Assembly (NCBI RefSeq): GCF_030815585.1
Contig: NZ_JAUSWY010000001.1
Location: forward strand, 4,588,001-4,652,000
Source: Arthrobacter pascens
GTDB lineage: Bacteria; Actinomycetota; Actinomycetes; Actinomycetales; Micrococcaceae
DNA: 64,000 nt
Reading direction: 5' to 3'
Positions 1 through 7,507 of this stretch are shown one piece after another (positions within the stretch are counted from its first letter, which is position 1; each line of letters begins with the position of its first letter). The position numbers and the translations under genes were made by a program. The notes under the pieces were generated by a model. The model saw nothing but the letters and a program-made list of their open reading frames with translations, had not been told where the DNA came from and did not search any database.

Positions 1-1
1 A

Positions 2-799
2 GCAGTGCTGCTTTCGCCGCAGCGCCCCCTGGGCACCCACCCCCTGCTGGTGGTGGGACCGTCGCTGGGGACCTCCTCCATCCTGTGGACCGAGGCGGCA
101 TCCCTGCTGGGAGCCGACTTTGACGTGGTGGCCTGGGACCTCCCCGGCCACGGCGTCTCGCCGGCAGCCACCGAACCCTTCGACGTCGCCGGGCTGGCCG
201 ACGCGGTGGTGGACCTGGTGGACTCGATCGCGCCGGGCGAGACGTTCCACTACGCCGGTGTTTCGCTGGGTGGAGCTACCGGCCTGCAGCTGGGCATCAA
301 GCACGGCGAACGCCTCAAGAGCCTCTCCGTCCAGTGCAGCGGCGCCAAGCTTGGCACCCCCGAGGGCTGGCACGAACGCGCCGAAACCGTGCGCGGCCAG
401 GGCACCCCGGTAATGATCCAGGGCTCCGCTCAGCGCTGGTTCGCACCGGGCTTTATGGACCGCGAGCCGGAACTGGGCAGCCGCCTCCTGCATGCCCTCC
501 GCGACACTGACCGCTTCAGCTACGCCTACTGCTGCGAGGCCCTGGCCGGCTACGACGTCCGCGCGGAACTCGGCAGCATCAGCGTCCCCACGCAGGCGCT
601 GGCCGGTGCGCTGGACACTGTTGCTCCGCCGTCGTTCGCCGAAGAAATCGCAGAAGGCATCACCGCCGGCGGGGGCACCGCGAGTGCCGTGACCCTGGCG
701 GGTGTCGCCCACCTGGCGCCGGTCGAGGCACCGGCCCACGTCGCCGAACTGCTGCGGAGCCTCATCACGTGGAGCGAATCCCACGGAGCAACCAAGTGA
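2..799 (+). CDS. pcaD: 3-oxoadipate enol-lactonase (5' truncated by window edge)
   Basis: Alpha/beta-hydrolase that opens 3-oxoadipate enol-lactone to 3-oxoadipate in the cytoplasmic beta-ketoadipate pathway. The reading frame is open to the left edge and the first visible GTG (position 5) has no upstream context, so the true start probably lies before the window. Numbered from that GTG, the nucleophile is Ser87 in GVSLGG, the acid is probably Asp204 (GALDTVAPP) and the base His236 (GVAHLAPVEAP). The oxyanion-side motif GPSLGTS is near residue 18. It overlaps pcaC by four bases (GTGA). Followed by pcaC, pcaF, pcaI and pcaJ, so the substrate assignment rests on both family and context. Confidence 0.93.
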   Translation, partial: AVLLSPQRPLGTHPLLVVGPSLGTSSILWTEAASLLGADFDVVAWDLPGHGVSPAATEPFDVAGLADAVVDLVDSIAPGETFHYAGVSLGGATGLQLGIKHGERLKSLSVQCSGAKLGTPEGWHERAETVRGQGTPVMIQGSAQRWFAPGFMDREPELGSRLLHALRDTDRFSYAYCCEALAGYDVRAELGSISVPTQALAGALDTVAPPSFAEEIAEGITAGGGTASAVTLAGVAHLAPVEAPAHVAELLRSLITWSESHGATK

Positions 800-1248
800 G
801 CGGCGCGGAAAGAAATGGTGCAGTCCAGCCGGACGCCACCAGCCAGGAGATTTACGACGGCGGCATGGCGGTCCGGCGCGAAGTGCTGGGCGCCGCACAC
901 GTGGACCGGGCGAATGCCAACAAGGACGAGTTCACTGAAGATTTCCAGGACATGATCACGCGGATTGCATGGGGTGGCATCTGGACCCGCCCGGGCCTCA
1001 CCCGGCAAATGCGCTCAGCGGTGACCATCACCGCCATGGTGGCGCACGGGCACTGGGAAGAGCTGGCCATGCACATCCGCGCGGCTACCACCAACGGCCT
1101 CAGCAGGGATGAAATCAAGGAAATCCTGCTGCAGACCGCCATCTACTGCGGGGTCCCCTCCGCCAACACAGCCTTCAAGACCGCCCAGCAGGTGTTCGCC
1201 GGGATGGACCTTGCCGACACCGACCAAACTTCCGCCCCACCCAACTAG
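796..1248 (+). CDS. pcaC: 4-carboxymuconolactone decarboxylase
   Basis: Small all-helical CMD-family enzyme that decarboxylates 4-carboxymuconolactone to the enol-lactone used by PcaD. About 150 residues, slightly longer than the usual 130 because of a charged N-terminus. Conserved features include GGIWTRPGL, the TITAMVAHGHWEEL helix and a C-terminal helix around CGVPSANTAF. The GTG at 796 was chosen because it gives a GTGA overlap with the pcaD stop; an upstream in-frame GTG at 769 would overlap pcaD more. In some actinobacteria PcaD and PcaC are fused (PcaL); here they are separate but overlapping. Its stop codon lies inside the outer arm of a long hairpin. Confidence 0.93.
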   Translation: MSGAERNGAVQPDATSQEIYDGGMAVRREVLGAAHVDRANANKDEFTEDFQDMITRIAWGGIWTRPGLTRQMRSAVTITAMVAHGHWEELAMHIRAATTNGLSRDEIKEILLQTAIYCGVPSANTAFKTAQQVFAGMDLADTDQTSAPPN

Positions 1249-1305
1249 CTAGCAGTTAACGTCGTCATTCGCGCGAATAGCGACGTTAACTGCGACCTAG
1301 TTGGG
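1240..1305 (+). repeat. Long three-tier hairpin between pcaC and pcaF
   Basis: Three nested inverted repeats share one centre. The outer arms are CCCAACTAG (1240-1248) and CTAGTTGGG (1297-1305). The middle arms are the 13-bp perfect pair GCAGTTAACGTCG (1252-1264) and CGACGTTAACTGC (1281-1293). The inner element is the perfect 12-bp palindrome ATTCGCGCGAAT (1267-1278). The arms are separated by a 3x3 and a 2x2 internal loop. It overlaps the pcaC stop codon and ends 26 bases before pcaF. It could be an attenuator, an RNA processing site or a REP-type element; it has no clear T-tract, so a simple terminator is less likely. Confidence 0.85.
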
Positions 1306-1331
1306 CGGCACAGACAGAATCAGAGGAACCC

Positions 1332-2531
1332 ATGAACCAGGCTTTTGTGTACGACGCCGTCCGCACACCTTTCGGCAAGTTCGGCTCTGGCCTTGCCGCC
1401 GTCCGCCCGGATGACCTTGCCGCCCACGTGGTCCGCGAGTCCGTGAAGCGCGCCCCGAAGCTCGACGTCGAGCGGATCGACGAGGTGGTGTTCGGCAACG
1501 CCAACGGCGCCGGCGAGGAGAACCGGAACGTAGCCAGGATGGCCACCCTGCTCGCGGGGCTGCCGACGTCGATCCCCGGCACCACCGTAAACCGCCTGTG
1601 CGGTTCGTCGCTGGACGCAGCCATCATCGCCTCGCGCCAGATCAACGCCGGCGACGCCGAGCTGATGCTGGTGGGCGGTGCCGAATCCATGAGCCGCGCC
1701 CCGTGGGTGCTGCCCAAGACCGACAAGCCCTACCCGGCCGGGGATCTGAACCTGGCCTCCACCACGCTGGGCTGGCGCCTGGTGAACGAGGCAATGGACA
1801 AGGACTGGGCCGTCTCCCTGGGCGAGGCCACCGAGCGGCTGCGCGAGAAGTACGGCGTGAGCCGCGAGCAGCAGGACGAATTCGCAGCGAACTCCCACAA
1901 CCTGTCCGCCGCCGCCTGGGACGAGGGTTTCTACGACAACCTCGTCGCCCCGGTGCCGGGCACTGACCTGGTCCGCGACGAAGGCATCCGCGCAGGTTCC
2001 TCTGCCGGGAAGCTTGCGGGCCTGAAGACCGTGTTCCGTACAGAGAACGGCACGGTCACCGCCGGCAACTCTTCGCCGCTGTCCGACGGCGCCTCCGCGG
2101 CCTGGATCGGCAGCGAAAGCGCCGCCGGGCTGCTCGGGATGGAGCCGCTGGCCCGCATTGCCGGCCGCGGCGCGCACGGCAACGATCCACAGTACTTCGG
2201 CTACGCCCCCGTGGAAGCGGCAAACAAGGCCCTCGCGAAGGCGGGCATCGGCTGGGACGAGGTTGGCGCCGTCGAACTTAACGAAGCGTTTGCCGCACAG
2301 TCCCTGGCCTGCATCAACGCGTGGGGAATCGACTCCTCGATCGTGAACCGGCACGGCGGCGCGATCGCCATGGGCCACCCGTTGGGCGCGTCGGGAACCC
2401 GGATCCTGGGCACGCTGGCCCGCAGCCTGCAGGCCTCCGGGGAGCGCTGGGGTGTCGCGGCGATCTGCATCGGGGTGGGCCAGGGCCTGGCCGTGGTGCT
2501 GGAGAACGTATCTGACGGAGTGAAGGGGTAG
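1332..2531 (+). CDS. pcaF: 3-oxoadipyl-CoA thiolase (acetyl-CoA acyltransferase)
   Basis: Thiolase that cleaves 3-oxoadipyl-CoA to succinyl-CoA and acetyl-CoA, the last step of the pathway. The length of 399 residues is normal for the family. The three catalytic residues are visible: Cys90 in NRLCGSSLD, His349 in AMGHPLGASG and Cys379 in CIGVGQG. The ATG is preceded by a good AGAGGA ribosome site. It lies 83 bases after pcaC, with a long hairpin in the gap, and only four bases before pcaI. Substrate specificity is inferred from the pca context; sequence alone would allow a general acetyl-CoA acetyltransferase. Confidence 0.93.
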   Translation: MNQAFVYDAVRTPFGKFGSGLAAVRPDDLAAHVVRESVKRAPKLDVERIDEVVFGNANGAGEENRNVARMATLLAGLPTSIPGTTVNRLCGSSLDAAIIASRQINAGDAELMLVGGAESMSRAPWVLPKTDKPYPAGDLNLASTTLGWRLVNEAMDKDWAVSLGEATERLREKYGVSREQQDEFAANSHNLSAAAWDEGFYDNLVAPVPGTDLVRDEGIRAGSSAGKLAGLKTVFRTENGTVTAGNSSPLSDGASAAWIGSESAAGLLGMEPLARIAGRGAHGNDPQYFGYAPVEAANKALAKAGIGWDEVGAVELNEAFAAQSLACINAWGIDSSIVNRHGGAIAMGHPLGASGTRILGTLARSLQASGERWGVAAICIGVGQGLAVVLENVSDGVKG

Positions 2532-2535
2532 AAGG

Positions 2536-3195
2536 ATGCTGAATTTTGTTGATTCCGTTGGCGAGGCGGTCGCCGGCATCAAGGACGGCTCCACGGTGAT
2601 GATCGGCGGGTTCGGTAACGCCGGGCAACCGTTTGAACTGATCGATGCGCTGATGGACTGCGGCGCCACGGACCTCACCGTGGTGAACAACAACGCGGGC
2701 CAGGGCGACCAGGGCCTGGCGCTGCTGATCAAAGAGGGCCGGGTGAAGAAGATGATCTGCTCCTTCCCGCGGCAGTCCGATTCCTGGCACTTTGACGCCA
2801 AATACAAGGCCGGCAAGATCGAGCTGGAGCTGGTGCCGCAGGGGAACCTCGCCGAACGTATCCGGGCGGCCGGGGCCGGCATCGGCGGGTTCTTCACGCC
2901 CACCGGCTACGGCACCATGCTGGCCGAGGGCAAGGAAACCCGCATCATCGACGGCCGCGGCCAGGTGTTCGAGACGCCCATCCACGCCGACGTCGCACTG
3001 ATCAAGGCGCTCAAAGCGGACGGCAAGGGCAACCTCGTGTACCGCAAAACCGCCCGGAACTTCGGCCCCATTATGGCCGCCGCGGCCAGGCACACCGTGG
3101 TGCAGGTGTCCCAGATCGTCCCCACCGGGGGGCTGGACCCGGAGAACGTTGTGACCCCCGGAATTTACGTCAACAGCATTGTGAAGGTGGCCTGA
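2536..3195 (+). CDS. pcaI: 3-oxoadipate CoA-transferase, subunit A
   Basis: Alpha subunit of the CoA-transferase that moves CoA from succinyl-CoA to 3-oxoadipate. At 219 residues it fits the family. The CoA-transferase I motif GGFGNAGQPFELIDAL lies near residue 28, and the GxGGFFTPTGYGT-type segment is near residue 116. It starts four bases after the pcaF stop with AAGGGG upstream, and stops one base before pcaJ, so the two subunits are almost certainly made together. A 3-oxoacid (acetoacetate) transferase is the alternative, but the neighbouring pcaF and pcaR favour 3-oxoadipate. Confidence 0.92.
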   Translation: MLNFVDSVGEAVAGIKDGSTVMIGGFGNAGQPFELIDALMDCGATDLTVVNNNAGQGDQGLALLIKEGRVKKMICSFPRQSDSWHFDAKYKAGKIELELVPQGNLAERIRAAGAGIGGFFTPTGYGTMLAEGKETRIIDGRGQVFETPIHADVALIKALKADGKGNLVYRKTARNFGPIMAAAARHTVVQVSQIVPTGGLDPENVVTPGIYVNSIVKVA

Positions 3196-3196
3196 G

Positions 3197-3877
3197 ATGA
3201 GCGTTCAGACGAGTATCCAAACCTCAGAAAAGCCGCTGGGCCGTGACGACCTCGCACGGCTGGTGGCGAAGGACATTGCCCCCGGTTCGTTCGTGAACCT
3301 GGGGATCGGCCAGCCCACCCTGGTCTCCAACTACCTGCTGCCGGAACAGAACATCACCCTCCACACGGAGAACGGGATGCTCGGCATGGGCCCGGTCGCT
3401 GAAGGGGACCAGATCGACGGCGACCTCATCAACGCCGGCAAGATCCCGGTCACCGAGCTGCCGGGGGCGTCCTACTTCCATCACGCCGACTCGTTCGCGA
3501 TCATGCGCGGCGGACACCTGGACATCTGTGTACTGGGCGCGTTCCAGGTCTCCGCCACGGGTGACCTTGCGAACTGGCACACGGGTGCACCGGACGCCAT
3601 CCCTGCCGTGGGCGGGGCGATGGACCTGGCCACCGGAGCCAAGGACGTGTTTGTGATGATGACGCTCCTGACACGTGACGGGGCCTCGAAGATCGTGGAT
3701 GCCTGCACTTATCCGCTGACCGGCGTGGGCTGCGTGACCCGCGTGTACACGGACAAGGCAGTGTTCCTCACCGGGCCCGATGGCGTCCAGGTCCGCGAGA
3801 CGTTCGGCTGCACCCTCGAGGAGCTGCAGGAGCTGGTGCCGGTCCCGCTCAAAGCAGCCCCCGCCGTCGGACCCTAA
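3197..3877 (+). CDS. pcaJ: 3-oxoadipate CoA-transferase, subunit B
   Basis: Beta subunit of 3-oxoadipate CoA-transferase, 226 residues. It carries the catalytic glutamate, Glu58 in the HTENGMLGMGP motif, which forms the glutamyl-CoA thioester in this family. The NLGIGQPTLVSNYL segment (about 33-47) is the typical N-terminal glycine motif. The gene starts one base after pcaI and ends 28 bases before the regulator. With PcaI and PcaF it delivers protocatechuate carbon to succinyl-CoA and acetyl-CoA. Confidence 0.92.
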   Translation: MSVQTSIQTSEKPLGRDDLARLVAKDIAPGSFVNLGIGQPTLVSNYLLPEQNITLHTENGMLGMGPVAEGDQIDGDLINAGKIPVTELPGASYFHHADSFAIMRGGHLDICVLGAFQVSATGDLANWHTGAPDAIPAVGGAMDLATGAKDVFVMMTLLTRDGASKIVDACTYPLTGVGCVTRVYTDKAVFLTGPDGVQVRETFGCTLEELQELVPVPLKAAPAVGP

Positions 3878-3905
3878 CCGCGCCGGGGAAATAGGATTGG
3901 TAACC

Positions 3906-4718
3906 ATGACCGACCCACCAGCAGACACACAGGCTGCTCCGCAGGCGAGCGACCAGTATGTGCAGTCGCTGGCGCGCGGGCTGGCGGTGATCCGCGCATT
4001 CGACACGGACCACCCCGTCATGACACTTACCGAAGTGGCCGCCCGCACGGGCCTGACCCGGGCCACGGCAAGGCGCTTCCTGCATACGCTCGTGGAGCTG
4101 GGCTACGTCCGGACCGACGGGAAGACGTTCGCGCTCACGGCCAAGGTGCTGCAGCTCGGTTACGCCTACCTGTCCGGGCTGTCCCTTCCCCAGCTTGCCC
4201 AGCCGCACCTGGAGGAGCTGTCCCTGAAGCTGGGCGAATCCACCTCCGCCGCGGTGCTGGACGGCACGGACATCGCCTACATTGCCCGCGTGACCACCCG
4301 CCGGATCATGAACGTGGGCATCACCGTTGGCACCCGCTTCCCCGCGTACGCCACCTCCATGGGCAGGGTGTTGCTCGCGGCCCTCCCACCGGCTGACCTC
4401 AAGGCCTACCTGGCCACTGCGGAGATCAAACCTTTGACGCCGCGGGCTCTGGGTACTGCAAAGGAGCTGCTGGCGGTCCTGGACACGGTACGGGCCCAAG
4501 GCTGGTGCCTGCTGGACGAGGAACTGGAACTGGGGCTGATGTCCGTTGCGGCGCCGGTGTACGACGGGCCGACCAAGGTGGTGGCCGCGGTCAACGTGTC
4601 CCTGCAGGCGCAGTCGGTGGCTTCGAAGCCGGACCGGAACGGCTACTTGGCCTCCGTAAGCCAGGAGATTGTGGCTACGGCCAAGCTGATCTCTGCAGAC
4701 CTGAGCGCCCGCCGGTAG
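3906..4718 (+). CDS. pcaR: IclR-family regulator, PcaR-type
   Basis: About 270 residues. An N-terminal winged helix (about 20-75, with the recognition region LTEVAARTGLTRATARRFL) is followed by the IclR effector domain with TSMGRVLLAAL and a C-terminal VAAVNVSLQA strand. This is the arrangement of the PcaR/PcaU/PobR group, which bind protocatechuate-pathway intermediates. The ATG at 3906 was preferred over in-frame codons that lie inside pcaJ. It is the last gene of the pca run in the same direction and may be cotranscribed. Whether it activates or represses cannot be read from the sequence. Confidence 0.88.
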   Translation: MTDPPADTQAAPQASDQYVQSLARGLAVIRAFDTDHPVMTLTEVAARTGLTRATARRFLHTLVELGYVRTDGKTFALTAKVLQLGYAYLSGLSLPQLAQPHLEELSLKLGESTSAAVLDGTDIAYIARVTTRRIMNVGITVGTRFPAYATSMGRVLLAALPPADLKAYLATAEIKPLTPRALGTAKELLAVLDTVRAQGWCLLDEELELGLMSVAAPVYDGPTKVVAAVNVSLQAQSVASKPDRNGYLASVSQEIVATAKLISADLSARR

Positions 4719-4855
4719 CTTTGCGGCCGACGTCCCCGGGCCAGCGTTCCTGCGCCCTTAACCTCGCAGCCAGTACAGGTTCACGTGGACGTCGGCAGGT
4801 GGCCATCCGCGTCCTGAAGTATCAGGGGTAACGTACCCGAGCCTGGAGTGGTCCA

Positions 4856-5791
4856 TTGTCCTCGAACCAGCCCGTCTCACGCCGCACCGCCCTCGCCACC
4901 GCCGGGGCGCTGGGGTTCGCCGGAGCGATGTACGCCCAGGCGGGGCCGGCCCTCGCGGCCGGATCCACCGGAGCCCTTATCGGCGCTGCGGACAAGACCG
5001 ACCTGCACATCATGAGCTTCAACATCCGGCTGGACCGCACCGGTACCCTGCCGGGCCAGGCGGACTACTGGCCGGAGCGCATCGCGGCGCTCCAGGCTGT
5101 ACTCGAACTGGAGAAGCCCACCGTAGTGGGTGTCCAAGAGGCTCTGTTCCACCAGTTGTCCGCCGTTGAGGGTGCCTTCCCCGAGCACTACGGGATGATC
5201 GGATTCGGGCGCGACGGCGGCAGCGCCGGCGAGTACTCAGCGATCTTCTACGATGCCCGCCGCCTGAGTGTCAGCGCTTGGGATCAGTTCTGGCTCTCCG
5301 ACTCGCCGGATCTGATCGGCTCTGCCACGTGGGGCAACACCGTGACCCGCATTGTCACATGGGGCCGCTTCACTGACCTGTCCACGGGCAAGGACCTGAT
5401 CCTGGCTAACACCCACTTCGACCATGACTCAGAGAACGCACGCATCCTCAGCGCCCGGGCCATCGTTGACCTGATGGCCACCTTCAGCCCCCAGCTGCCC
5501 ACCGTGGTCACCGGAGACTTCAACGCCCAGGCCGAGGCCTCCAGTGCCTATGACGCCCTGGTTGGCACTGGTGTCTTCCGGGACACGTGGACATCGGCCG
5601 CAGAGCAACTCACCCCGGCTTACGGGACGTTCCCCAACTACAAGGACCCTGTCCTTGGAGGCTCCCGCATCGACTGGATCCTGGCCACCCCGGGCATCAC
5701 GGTACGCCAAGCCGCCATCAACACGTTTACGCTGGATGGCCGCTACCCCAGCGACCATGCGCCTATCCAGGCCCTGGTGCGCCTGCCCTAG
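4856..5791 (+). CDS. Secreted endonuclease/exonuclease/phosphatase-fold hydrolase
   Basis: A 311-residue EEP-superfamily protein. The N-terminus has a twin-arginine-like signal (SRRTALATAGALGF) ending in an Ala-rich cleavage region, so export is likely. Catalytic-type motifs follow in order: SFNIRLD (Asn), VGVQEAL (Glu), NTHFDHDS (His), TGDFNAQ (Asp/Asn), SRIDWIL and the terminal SDHAP. This pattern fits a metal-dependent phosphodiesterase; substrate could be nucleic acid, phosphoinositide or sphingolipid-like, and cannot be chosen from sequence. The TTG start at 4856 has GGAG seven bases upstream and makes the signal peptide complete. It stands alone between pcaR and pntA. Confidence 0.85.
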   Translation: MSSNQPVSRRTALATAGALGFAGAMYAQAGPALAAGSTGALIGAADKTDLHIMSFNIRLDRTGTLPGQADYWPERIAALQAVLELEKPTVVGVQEALFHQLSAVEGAFPEHYGMIGFGRDGGSAGEYSAIFYDARRLSVSAWDQFWLSDSPDLIGSATWGNTVTRIVTWGRFTDLSTGKDLILANTHFDHDSENARILSARAIVDLMATFSPQLPTVVTGDFNAQAEASSAYDALVGTGVFRDTWTSAAEQLTPAYGTFPNYKDPVLGGSRIDWILATPGITVRQAAINTFTLDGRYPSDHAPIQALVRLP

Positions 5792-5844
5792 CCAGACCGG
5801 CTGCATATTGCCCAACCATCGCAGCCGCGTCCCTCCCCTCGGCG

Positions 5845-5907
5845 GCGCGAACTGGCAGCTAATCCCCTCAAAACCCGAAACTGAGGGGATTAGCTGCCAG
5901 TTCGTGC
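5845..5907 (+). terminator. Long perfect hairpin between EEP gene and pntA
   Basis: A 23-bp perfect inverted repeat (arms 5848-5870 and 5882-5904) with an 11-base loop. Pairing continues three more positions outward if one G-U pair is allowed. It lies 57 bases after the upstream stop and 123 bases before the pntA start. There is no T-tract. It may stop transcription from upstream or belong to a dispersed palindrome family, since its arm sequence GAACTGGCAGCTAATCC resembles GAACGGCAGCCATCC in the hairpin at 46238. Confidence 0.75.
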
Positions 5908-6029
5908 GGGGTGGCCATAGACTCGAGCCAACTACGTGCAGCAGTGCCGCTCCGCGAAGCCCCGCCGGTCAACCGGCGGAGAGCCAACCCACAGGCACTG
6001 CCGCACTTGTCATTGAGGGGAGTTGGCGG

Positions 6030-7217
6030 GTGAAACTGGGCATACCGCGGGAGCAACAAGAGGGTGAGCGGCGCGTCGCTGCCACCCCGGAGACAGTGAA
6101 GCAGCTATCGATGCTGGGCCTTGAGATCCTGATCGAATCAGGCGCCGGCACTGAATCCGGGTACAGCGACCATGAGTACCTTCAAGCGGGCGCCGAGGTG
6201 GTCCCGTACCTGAACACCGGTGAACTGGACATCCTCACCCACGTCCGCCCGCTCGAACCGGTATCAGCCAAGGCCCTGAAAAGGGGTGCAGTGACCGTCG
6301 GCCTGGCCTCGCCGTCGTCCGAGCTGGCCACCGTCCAGGCCCTGGCGGACGCCGGTGTCACGTCTTTTGCCCTGGAACTGGTGCCGCGCATCTCACGCGC
6401 CCAGTCCATGGACGCCCTCAGCTCCCAGGCGCTGGTGGCCGGTTACCGCTGTGTGCTGGAGGCCGCCATCCGCCTGCCGCGGTTCTTCCCGCTGTACATG
6501 ACCGCGGCCGGGACCGTGCCGCCAGCCCGCGTGCTGGTGCTCGGCGCCGGCGTGGCCGGGCTCCAGGCCATCGGCACCGCCAAGAGGCTCGGCGCCAGAG
6601 TCTCGGCGAACGACATCCGCCCCGCCTCCGCGGACGAAGTGGCATCGATGGGCGGCACGTTCATCAAACTGGACCTCGAAACCGCCGAAGCGTCCGGCGG
6701 CTACGCCCGCGAGCTCAGCGCGGACCGCGGCGCCCTCCAACGTGAGCTCCTCGCCCCTCACATTGCCCAGGCCGACGTCCTGATCACGACGGCGGCCGTC
6801 CCCGGGCGGCGCGCGCCCCTCCTGGTGAGCCGCCAGATGGTGCAGGGCATGCGGCCCGGTTCAGTCGTCGTCGACCTCGCCGCGGAGTCCGGCGGCAACG
6901 TGGAGGGCTCCGTTCCCGGCGAGGACATCCTGGTGCCCACGGCCGACGGCCAGGGCCACGTCACCGTGGTGGGGCTGAAGGATGCGCCGTCCGCGATGGC
7001 CTCGGACGCGTCCCGCCTGTACGCCAAGAACGTGGCCAACCTGCTCGCGCTGATGACCCGGGACGGCACCGTGGCGCCGGATTTCGACGACGAAGTGGTG
7101 GCGGGTTCCTGCCTGACGCACGACGGCGCGGTGCGGCACCTGCCCACGGCGGAGGCGCTCGCCGCGCTCACCCCGCCTGCCGCAGAATCACGGCCACAGC
7201 AGGAAGGGGCAATCTGA
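6030..7217 (+). CDS. pntA: NAD(P) transhydrogenase, alpha subunit part 1
   Basis: Soluble NAD(H)-binding domain I of proton-translocating transhydrogenase, 395 residues. The N-terminal alanine-dehydrogenase/PNT domain begins KLGIPREQQEGERRVA, with the Rossmann motif VLGAGVAGLQAIGTAKRLGA starting near residue 170. The ATG-less start is GTG 6030, preceded by GAGGGGAG; longer in-frame extensions upstream run through the hairpin region and have no family similarity. Stop and next start overlap (TGATG). Together with the two downstream genes it uses the proton gradient to make NADPH from NADH. The split alpha subunit is the common layout in actinobacteria. Confidence 0.92.
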   Translation: MKLGIPREQQEGERRVAATPETVKQLSMLGLEILIESGAGTESGYSDHEYLQAGAEVVPYLNTGELDILTHVRPLEPVSAKALKRGAVTVGLASPSSELATVQALADAGVTSFALELVPRISRAQSMDALSSQALVAGYRCVLEAAIRLPRFFPLYMTAAGTVPPARVLVLGAGVAGLQAIGTAKRLGARVSANDIRPASADEVASMGGTFIKLDLETAEASGGYARELSADRGALQRELLAPHIAQADVLITTAAVPGRRAPLLVSRQMVQGMRPGSVVVDLAAESGGNVEGSVPGEDILVPTADGQGHVTVVGLKDAPSAMASDASRLYAKNVANLLALMTRDGTVAPDFDDEVVAGSCLTHDGAVRHLPTAEALAALTPPAAESRPQQEGAI

Positions 7218-7507
7218 TGGACGGCATGGCCCTGCTGACGATCACCGTGCTGGCGGTCTTCGTGGGGTTCGAGGTGGTCTCGAAAGTCTCCAGCACCCTG
7301 CACACGCCCCTCATGTCCGGGGCCAACGCCATCCACGGCATCATCCTGGTGGGCGCCATCATTGTGGCTGGCCAGGCCGCCGACCCCTGGGTGCTGGCGG
7401 TGGCTCTGCTCGCCGTTGTCCTGGCCACGGCCAACCTGGTGGGCGGCTTCGTGGTAACGGACCGGATGCTGCATATGTTCCGCGGCCGCAAAGGGGAGGG
7501 AAAGTGA
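7217..7507 (+). CDS. pntA: NAD(P) transhydrogenase, alpha subunit part 2 (membrane)
   Basis: A 96-residue membrane protein with about three hydrophobic helices, forming the first part of membrane domain II. The conserved SGANAIHGIILVG motif near residue 34 is characteristic. It starts inside the stop of the preceding gene and overlaps pntB by four bases (GTGA), so the three chains are probably made in fixed ratio by coupled translation. Confidence 0.92.
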   Translation: MDGMALLTITVLAVFVGFEVVSKVSSTLHTPLMSGANAIHGIILVGAIIVAGQAADPWVLAVALLAVVLATANLVGGFVVTDRMLHMFRGRKGEGK

